Source of the DNA: Pyrocephalus nanus | Lineage: Eukaryota; Chordata; Aves; Passeriformes; Tyrannidae | Direction: 5' to 3' | Assembly (NCBI GenBank): GCA_038380795.1 | Contig: CM076274.1 | Location: 19,438,027-19,502,026, forward strand | Length of the DNA stretch: 64,000 nucleotides | Shown here: in pieces, positions 56,343 through 64,000 of the stretch | Position numbering within the stretch: the first letter of the stretch is position 1 | Layout of the letters: each line of letters starts with the position of its first letter | Position numbers and translations under genes: made by a program | Notes under the pieces: model-generated | The model's input: the letters and a program-made list of their open reading frames with translations, nothing else | What the model was told of the DNA's origin: nothing | Databases searched by the model: none

Positions 56343-59300
56343 GCAGTGCTGGCAGCAGTGCCGTGCTGTCACTGCTCTGTGCTGTGTCCCAGCTCCGGAC
56401 AGGACAGCTCCAGCAGCAGGACTCTGCTCATAGCCTCGTGCTCTGAATCCCTTTTTAAACTCCTGGGAATCCCAGGGGTGAATGTCATCCAGGAGGGCAT
56501 TTGGAGAACACACCTGGGTGACTGGGAATAGAAATGGCATCAACTGGTTCCCCCCAGACAGAACCCTGTGGGAAGAGTGGACACAGGCTGGAAAACTTGA
56601 GCATCCGTGGCTGGAGCAGTGAGAGCAGAGCCCACCCCCTGCCAGCAGGCTCAGTGCCTCTAACCAAGGCAGCCCCAGGGAGCCCCCCAGCTCCTTCAGA
56701 GGCTGTGAACACAACACCAGTGCTCCCAGTCCAGCCAGTCCATGGCTGGGACCCCCCTCCCCAGGCTGCCGGAGCGGAGCGACACCCCAGCACTGCCGGG
56801 GCCGGGAGCCAAGGTGAAACAATGGGAACCATTTACAGGGCAGGAAGCTGCATCTGCTGGATGAAACGCTATCTTCAAACAAGACGTGTTTGGATAACTC
56901 CAGTTTCATAACTCGCCTCTTCCGATGTTAGGAAATCACGGTAATAAAAAGAAAACAAAATGGAGGAGAACAAACCTGGCACGGGGAACAAGGGGGCAAC
57001 AGCTCGAGCCCCAGCACTGCCTGGGGGAGCCCAGCCTGGAGTCAGGGCCCAGCTGCAGCCCCTGCCCCAGGACCAAGGTCTGATCCAATATCCACGGGAG
57101 TTAAATGTGCACTACGGACAGCGGGGCACAGTGAGCTTTGATGATCTGGTATATTAGCATCTTTGCTTGATTGTTTGTCTTTTCAGGGGAAATCAAAGCC
57201 ATCCTGGGGGAGGGAAAAGAATCAGACTGAGCAGTAGGATGTGGGGTCCAGCAGCTCTTCTCTTCAGCACCTTACAGGTAATGGAAGGGAAGGTGTGAAA
57301 GCATCCTGTGCACTCTGTGGATGCCAGCTCAGCCCCACCACGGGGCAGCAGTGCTGGGGGCACACACGGGGCCCCCCAGACCCTGTTCCTCCTGCTGCAA
57401 CAGCTCCTGCAGCTGCCACCTCCACAATTCGGGACAAGGAGCCAAAAGCTGAGGTCACCCGGCTCGGCCACGGACCCTCCCCAGCACCCACCCTCTCTCC
57501 CCACCCTCCCCAGGCCAAATATAAACTTGCTTACAGGAAATGCCTTAAAGAAAAGGCACCTCCCTGTGTCCTGAAGAAAATAAACTGTCTCTGGACATGA
57601 AGGAAATGGCTTTTGAAAAAAAATTACACTGCAAAGCAACTTTAACCCCTTCAGTCCCTGCTGCAGACGCAGCCCCCACGTGCCTCAGGGAATTTCAAAG
57701 TGTCTGGGCTCCAGACCAGTGACATGAGAGGAGCCTCCTGCCACAGGCAGGTCCTGCAGCATCGCCAGGTCCTGAGCAAAAATGGCACAAAATCCAGAAT
57801 CCAAACACAAACTCTGTCTGGCAAGGAAAGCACAGGACTCTCAAAAAGGGCTCGTAGGTGGGGACCCACGCTTGGTTCCACAACAGCACTGGCTCCATTC
57901 CCAGAGCCATGGGGCAGAGCAGGAGCTCACATGGCTATTGGCTCTGTTGGAGGTCCTGCACTGCAGCCAGGGGTGCTGGGGGGCTGCACTTGTGCTCCCC
58001 TCCCCATCCCACCCCTTCTTCGAGGGCCCTGAGTGGGGGGCATCAGTGCCCCCTCCCCTGCGAGGGTCCCTCAGAAGGTGTGCTGGGATCTCCAGCAGCT
58101 GGAAATGTGGCTCCCCAGTTTCCCAAAGAGGGCAGGGAGGGGGTACCCCGGTGATGCAGCCCCCCACAGCCCCCCACAGCCCCTGCAGTTCCTGCCCCGT
58201 GCTGGCCCAGCTCTGCAGCTGCTCCAGCCCAGCAGCACAACATATGGAGGCTTAAGAAGCACAAACATTGCCCTGACACCAATGTCCCAACACAAGGCAC
58301 AAGAAAGAAAAAAGATAAGAAGTCCAGGAAATCCAGGATGTGGAGAGGCAGCTGTCTCAGAATGCTCAGGGACAGCCCAAAGCCAACAGCCCAGCATGGA
58401 GAGGGGAGAGCTCCCCCTCCCCGGTCCCTCCACGGGCACCACGTGGGCACAAACACTGCCAGGCCTGCTGGAGAGGAACTCCCATGGGCCAGGACAATAA
58501 ACTCAGTGCCAGGATCCAGCAGCATCCCTGTGCACTCCCAGGTCACAGCTGCAGAGCAGGGGATTCCATTCTCCCCGCACAGGAGGATGCTGAGGCAGAG
58601 CCTCTCCTGAAGCCAAGGCAGGACCAAGGCCACGGGCACAACCAAAGCTCTTCCCATGTCACTGACCCCCAGTGCCTCTCGAAAAGTCCCCTTCAAAACT
58701 GGGCACTCAGGGCTCTCAGCCTGGAGCAGAATGTGGTTTGATCCAATTCAGCTGCTGAGAAACACCCCCGGTGCCTGCTGTGGTTTGGGATTTCTCGGAG
58801 CAGCAGCGGTGTGGGCAGGGAGTGTGGAGGTGAGGCCAGGCGTGGGAAAGGGAAGCATGGGGTCAGCTGCCACTTGGCTGGGAAGTGAGTGTCCATCTGG
58901 AGCAGCAGCCAGGACTCAGAGTTCAGCAGGAGATCACGCCTGCCCTCAGAAGGGAGGCAGTTTCAGCCCTGTCCCTGATTTTTCACGTTGTGCACAGAGG
59001 TTCCCAGCACAACCAGCCCTGGTCCCGGTGGACCAGAGCCTGCCCGAGCTGCAGCTATCCCAGCAAGGGGAAACAAGTGCCTGGGGCAGCTCCAGAGCAG
59101 AGGGATGCTCCTGCCATGGCCAAACAGTGTCCAGAGAGCAGGGCTGTTCCTCTGGCCTTTTGGAGATGAGCTGTACAGGGAAAGCCAGAGATCAAGGAGG
59201 CATTTTGGTACCCACAGCTTCTGAAGATGACCACAAGGAAAGTGCTAAGGGAGAGGAGACCATGCACAGGGCCAACAGATGCTGGCAGTTCCATCTTCAG

Positions 59301-60221
59301 CAGCTGAAGTCCTCAACAATGCGTGCTGGACAAACCAGTGGCACTCCCCAGCACTCCCAGTGCCACCCTGTCCTGGGGAACAGCAGTCAACTTCTCCAAA
59401 CATTTGGGTTTGTTTTTTAGAAGCCCATTATTTTTCGCTGGGGAAGGACCACTGCTTCCAACATCCTTGCTGCTTTCAAGACAGCAGCACCACAGCTGCC
59501 AGGACTTCATCTCAGGAGAAATCACACAGCCACCAGCGTGGTGCTCCTGGGGCATACCCATGCCCGGGGATCCCGTGCCAGTGGCTCTTGCCACGGAACA
59601 GCCATCCTGGGATTTGCTCAGGAAGGTGTCCAGGGGCCTGGGGGCCATTGTCTGCCTGGGAAAACAGAGCTGGAACAGCGGCTCTGGCTGCCCACATGTC
59701 CTGCTCTTGCCCAATGACACTGATGAAACGAGGTCAAGTGCTCTCTGTGTCACCGCTGTGGGCACTGTCCCACAGCCTCGTGACACCTCTGTCTGCCACT
59801 GCCCATGGCCAGTTCCAGTTTCACCAGCAGCAGCAGAGGGAACCAGCCCCAGCTGACCCTCGTGAGCCCCCCAGAACAAACCTGGCACTGCTCCCCCCTC
59901 CCTACCAGCCCAGCCTTCAGCCCAGCAATCACAGCAAAGCCTCCTGTTCACTCCTTTTACTTTCCATTTCTTTTTCCTTTAAATGCCAGCTTTCCTGTCC
60001 TCTCTGCCTGCAGGGCAGGAAATCCCCTGGCTCACCCTGGGCCCCTCAGGTTCAGTGCCAGGACACCCCTGGAGGAGCTGCCAGCTCCTGCTCCCAGTTA
60101 AGCATTGGCATGGCCAAGCCTTGGCTGCAGCACCCATGGAAATCCAGAAGGTCCCCACGCCAGAAGCCAGCTGTGCCAGGACATACCCAGACAGCCTCAG
60201 CAGCCTCGTGCCCCTGCACCC

Positions 60222-60745
60222 CCGGGCTGTGACACTGCACACCCAGGCTGTGACACTGCACCCCCGGGCTGTGACACTGCACACCCAGGCTGTGACACTG
60301 CACCCCCGGGCTGTGACACTGCACACCCCTGTCCCCCCAGGCTGTGACACTGCACACCCAGGCTGTGACACTGCATCCCCCTGCACCCCCGGGCTGTGAC
60401 ACTGCACACCCAGGCTGTGACACTGCACCCCCGGGCTGTGACACTGCACACCCCTGTCCCCCCAGGCTGTGACACTGCACACCCAGGCTGTGACACTGCA
60501 CACCCCTGCACCCCCAGGCTGTGACACTGCACACCCAGGCTGTGACACTGCACACCCCTGTCCCCCCAGGCTGTGACACTGCACACCCAGGCTGTGACAC
60601 TGCACACCCCTGCACCCCCGGGCTGTGACACTGCACCCCTGGGCTGTGACACTGCATCCCCCTGCACCCCCTGGCTGTGACACTGCACACCCCTGTCCCC
60701 CGGGCTGTGACACTGTCCCCCTAGGCTGTGACACTGCACACCCCT
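60222..60745. repeat. About 20-bp minisatellite, roughly 24 copies
   Basis: The core GGCTGTGACACTGCA is separated by CACCCA, CCCCCG or longer CACCCCTGTCCCCCCA spacers, so unit length varies between about 20 and 32. Variant units cluster in a higher-order order. Open frames on both strands (CDTAHPG / GVQCHSL) are artefacts. Confidence 0.95.
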
Positions 60746-60749
60746 GTCC

Positions 60750-63700
60750 CCCCAGGCAGGGGCAGAGCTGGCACTGCAGCAGGTTGAGCAGCCTAGTATT
60801 CCATGAGCCTCCAGTGCAATGGGAAATGAACAGGCTGAGCCCCAGGGAAGGTCCCCTGAGCTGTTAGAGCTGCTCCCAACACCGCCGTTATTATTCTGCC
60901 TGGAACTGGCAGGGGGTGACAAGTGCCCTGTGCTGATAAGGGCTCAGCAAACAGCCCCACGAAGGGCCAGTGTGCCCAGGCAATGATTAACCCAGTGCAG
61001 GGAGGAGCAATGAACTGGGGAGACGGCCACCCACAGATGTCACAGCACCCAGAGACAGGGACCCAGCAGCAGTCACATCCCAAGGGCTCAGGGCTGGCGC
61101 TCCGGGGGGAGCACCGGGCACAGAGAGAGGGGCACAGAGCAGGGCAGAGCGAGGCCAGTGCAGCTCCACCCCACTAACAGTTCCTCGCTCGGAACATGCA
61201 GGTAATGTGCCCAATTAACCAGAAAGCAAACAGACAACAAAACCCCACAAGCCATCGCCCCCAGCACCAGAAAAATAATCTCTTGCTGGAAATGCAGGGA
61301 CAGACCCTGCCTCTTTAAATCCCCACGCCCACCCCCGCAGCCTGGAAAGGTTCACATCTTTCCGAGGTGCCTCTCTAAACAGCAGGAACCAAAGGGCCAT
61401 TGCAGCTCAATCATTAACCGGGAGGGAGACCCCCGGCCTCGCTGGAATGTGCAGCCGCTGCTGGTCCCCTCTGCAGCTCAGAGCTCAGCACAAAGGTTCA
61501 CGGACGCTCCTCAGCCCTGACCACCGGCCCCTGCAGGCTCCGGCAGCTTTCCAGCACAGCTTTCCTCCAGCGCTAAATCCCACCACACACTCCCATCACA
61601 CAGCCCAGGGGCTGGAAGAGCATGTGCATGAAGGGAAGCTGAGAAACAAGAAAACCTGAGTGCCAGGCAGACATTACCATGCTCACCTCACCTGGGCAGT
61701 GCCACCAGCACCCATGGTTTGGGGGCTGCTGCTCCTCATGGCTCCTCTTGCCTTGAAGGCAGGACTGGCATGGGTGCAGCAGGAGATGGAAGGCCTGGCA
61801 GGAGAAATGGCATCCCAGCCCCCACACTTCTCCTAAAGTCTTTTTTACATGCACAAAATCAGCTCAGCTTTCATCCCTGGGCTCTGGCAGTCCATGTCAC
61901 CAAATCCAGAGGGACTGAGCACCATCTCTGCCCTGGAGCTGGGGGAGGGAAGGAGACCCCCATGTTAAGTGATGCTCTGCTGGGCCGGGGAGATGAGCAC
62001 TGGCACAGGGTAGGGGTCCTGCTGTACCACGGGACCCCCAGCTCCCCACACAGTCAGAGTCACAGCAATGACACCAGAGGCATTCCCTGCCCTGCAGCCC
62101 TGCTGCCTGAATTTGGCAGGGCAAAAAAGGATGAGGCAAAAAAACTCCCACAGACACCAAAAGCAAAAGCCCACACCAAGGGCAAAGGCAAGTCCCAAAC
62201 CCCTGGGACAGGCAAACTGTCTCAGGCTCTTCACGGACCCATCAGCTGCAGGAAGAAGACTCAGTTCTCCTCTGTGCTGGGGATGATTTCCCTGTTCTCC
62301 AGGAGGGCAAAGCCAGGGAATTGCCTGGCTCCAGCCGCTCCCCCTGGCTCCCCATGGCTGAAGCACAGAGAGGCCAGGCACCCTTGGCATTCCCACACCC
62401 CTTGGTGCCAGCCAACTTCCCAGATTGTTCCTTTGGCCCAAAGTCACGCAGCAACCTCTGCATGCCCTCAGGCAAAGGGCAACCTTTCGTTCCTGCACTC
62501 CACTTCAATTGACTTTGAGAACCTTCAAATCTTTTTGAAATGAGTACAAAACCGAGGGGAAGTGCCCTTGGGCACAACCACATTTTGTTCTCTTACGAAA
62601 CCGAGCTTCTGGCAGCCTGTCCCCTGCACACGCTGGGGTTTGGGCATTGGAGGCGATGCAGACAAGGAATGCTCAGAGGAAGCACGACTGGATTTATGCA
62701 GCCAGTCTTTTATCAGACAAGGATTTCTCGGAGGAAGTGCGGCCACATGGCGTGAACGTGAGCTGCTCTCCAGAAGCAGCTCTGAGACCTGCGCTGGGGC
62801 TTGGTGTTTTCCCACATACAGAAAATGCTGACAAGTTTTTGGGACAAGGCTGGGAGCTAATTTTCCCCTGCAGGAATGGAGGGAGGCTGAGAGGGTCTGA
62901 GCAGATCTGTGGCCCCGCTCGTGCTGGCACACGTGTGCGGAGCGCGGTGACGGGCGGCTGCGCAGCCACCTCCCCAGCTGGGCTTCAGTTGGAGTGCAAA
63001 CAGAAAAAGGCACAGCCACTGATAAGAGTTCACGTATGCACATGGAAAAGAACGTGGATTTCTGCCAATAACTCATGATATGTGCTCCGACACCCCGGGA
63101 CTGTACAAAGGCCTTTAGTAGAAGAGGCTTCGCTGCCCTCAGCACACAGAGCTGTTCCAGAACACAAACCACAAATTCAAACACACAAAGAGCTGGTGTT
63201 TGAGCTCACCACGATCAAACAGCCCCTGGGGAAGCAGCCTCCTCCAGAGCAGCACTGGGTCACAACGTGACAAACGACACACACACGGCAAACCCATCTG
63301 TCCCTACCAATGACAGAGGGCTCCAAAGGAGTTGATCCACTGGGAACACGTGCCCATGCCACTGAAAACCAGGACACAGAGCCCAGCCTTCCCCACCACA
63401 GCGTGAGGGCCTGATCTGGAGTATCCTGACATCAGCACAGTTTTTCCAAGAACTCACTGACTCTCTGGATCAGATGGCAAATCTGTGCTTTCCCAGCCAC
63501 CACACATGCCAGGTAGAGGAGGGTGAGGAGGAGCTCTGAGAAAACCCAAGCAGCTTAAACCCCTCAGCCAACCCCTCAGGTCCCTCGCTAGCTGTGCTGG
63601 CAGCACACGGGTCAGCACAGCAGAGCGGGAGCCGAACACACTGAACGGCCGCTCCGACAGCAGCAGCGGAGCCTCGTCCCACACACTGCCATGACTCAGC

Positions 63701-63920
63701 CTGGCAGTGACACAGGATCCAGTTACAGCTCGAGCATGTCAGGAGACAAGTACCAGCTCCAAGCTTCTCATCATCCCCAGCTGCAGCAACGAGCACCTCG
63801 AACAGGCACCATGTCCATCCGTACACGGACACCAGTGCCAGACCACCCACATTCCACCTGGCGGCATTCTGGTGCTGCTGGGGGCAGGGGGGGCTGAGCA
63901 GCACCCTCCAGAGCCACAGG
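60750..63920. other. Gene-free stretch at right end
   Basis: Unique sequence with moderately CpG-rich patches at 62,915-62,970 and 63,590-63,680. No exon with recognisable similarity, and no sign of OPHN1 or YIPF6, the genes beside STARD8 on this side in human. Confidence 0.45.
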
Positions 63921-63921
63921 T

Positions 63922-64000
63922 GAATCACAGAACTGTTCAGGTTGGAAAAGCCCTCAGAGACCACCGAGCCCAGCAGTTCCCCCAGCACTGCCCATGTCCT
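63922..64000 (-). mobile_element. CR1 LINE 3' end (minus), cut by window edge
   Basis: GAATCACAGAACTGTTCAGG, TTGGAAAAGCCCTCAGAGAC and CACCGAGCCCAGCAGTTCCC are the inverted CR1 tail; it continues beyond the window. Confidence 0.88.

Larger units (their letters stand above)
51485..60220. other. Gene-free stretch upstream of STARD8
   Basis: One CR1 element (55.9-56.1 kb), a 13-bp repeat (56.3 kb) and a mildly CpG-enriched patch at 54,240-54,500 that could be another weak promoter. The many short ORFs show no recognisable family. Confidence 0.45.

Noticed and set aside
59979..60922. Minus-strand ORFs of 210-250 codons rich in VQCHSLG
   Set aside because: Translation of the minisatellite at 60.2-60.75 kb.
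1..64000. tRNA, rRNA, microRNA hairpins, CRISPR arrays, retroviral genes
   Set aside because: No tRNA A/B boxes in cloverleaf context, no rRNA sequence, no LTR, gag, pol or env similarity. Regular repeats here are minisatellites without CRISPR-like unique spacers.

Overview
The window is nuclear DNA from a bird, or possibly another sauropsid. The evidence is GC-rich, intron-bearing DNA with short introns, many short degraded CR1 LINE 3' ends (the usual avian repeat), no Alu, L1 or B1-type elements, and many GC-rich minisatellites. No bacterial, viral or organellar gene was seen. The repeats and the compact GC-rich layout suggest a microchromosome-like segment, but the species cannot be named from the sequence. 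The only protein-coding gene I can support is STARD8 (DLC3) on the minus strand. STARD8 is a RhoGAP of the DLC family with SAM and START domains. Fourteen coding exons between 44,150 and 32,405 join with GT-AG introns and consistent phases into a 1,071-residue reading frame. The order is SAM domain, a long serine-rich linker with a tensin-binding YDN motif and an LD-type helix, RhoGAP domain with its arginine finger, and START domain. A 3' UTR of about 1.6 kb ends at an AATAAA signal near 30,785. The first coding exon lies in a CpG-rich promoter region near 44.1-44.6 kb. A second CpG island at 51.1-51.5 kb is followed, in the direction of transcription, by a small ATG-bearing exon (51,055-50,983). 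Its donor phase fits the SAM exon exactly, so it is a likely alternative first exon that would extend the gene to more than 20 kb. Region by region: 1-30.7 kb lies downstream of STARD8 and has no recognisable gene. It holds minisatellites (1.67-2.17, 20.26-20.83, 25.51-25.98 and 26.32-26.41 kb), CR1 fragments, and a series of AT-rich, homeobox- and POU-site-bearing islands that look like conserved regulatory elements. In human the neighbour on this side of STARD8 is EFNB1, so these may be EFNB1 or STARD8 enhancers (inference). The block 30.8-44.2 kb is STARD8; its introns carry several minisatellites (36-bp, 14-bp and 32-bp units) and simple repeats. The block 44.2-64 kb lies upstream. It contains the possible alternative promoter and exon, CR1 fragments and a roughly 20-bp minisatellite at 60.2-60.7 kb, and no second gene that I can support. 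Most long open frames in the window are by-products of tandem repeats or of GC-rich antisense sequence.
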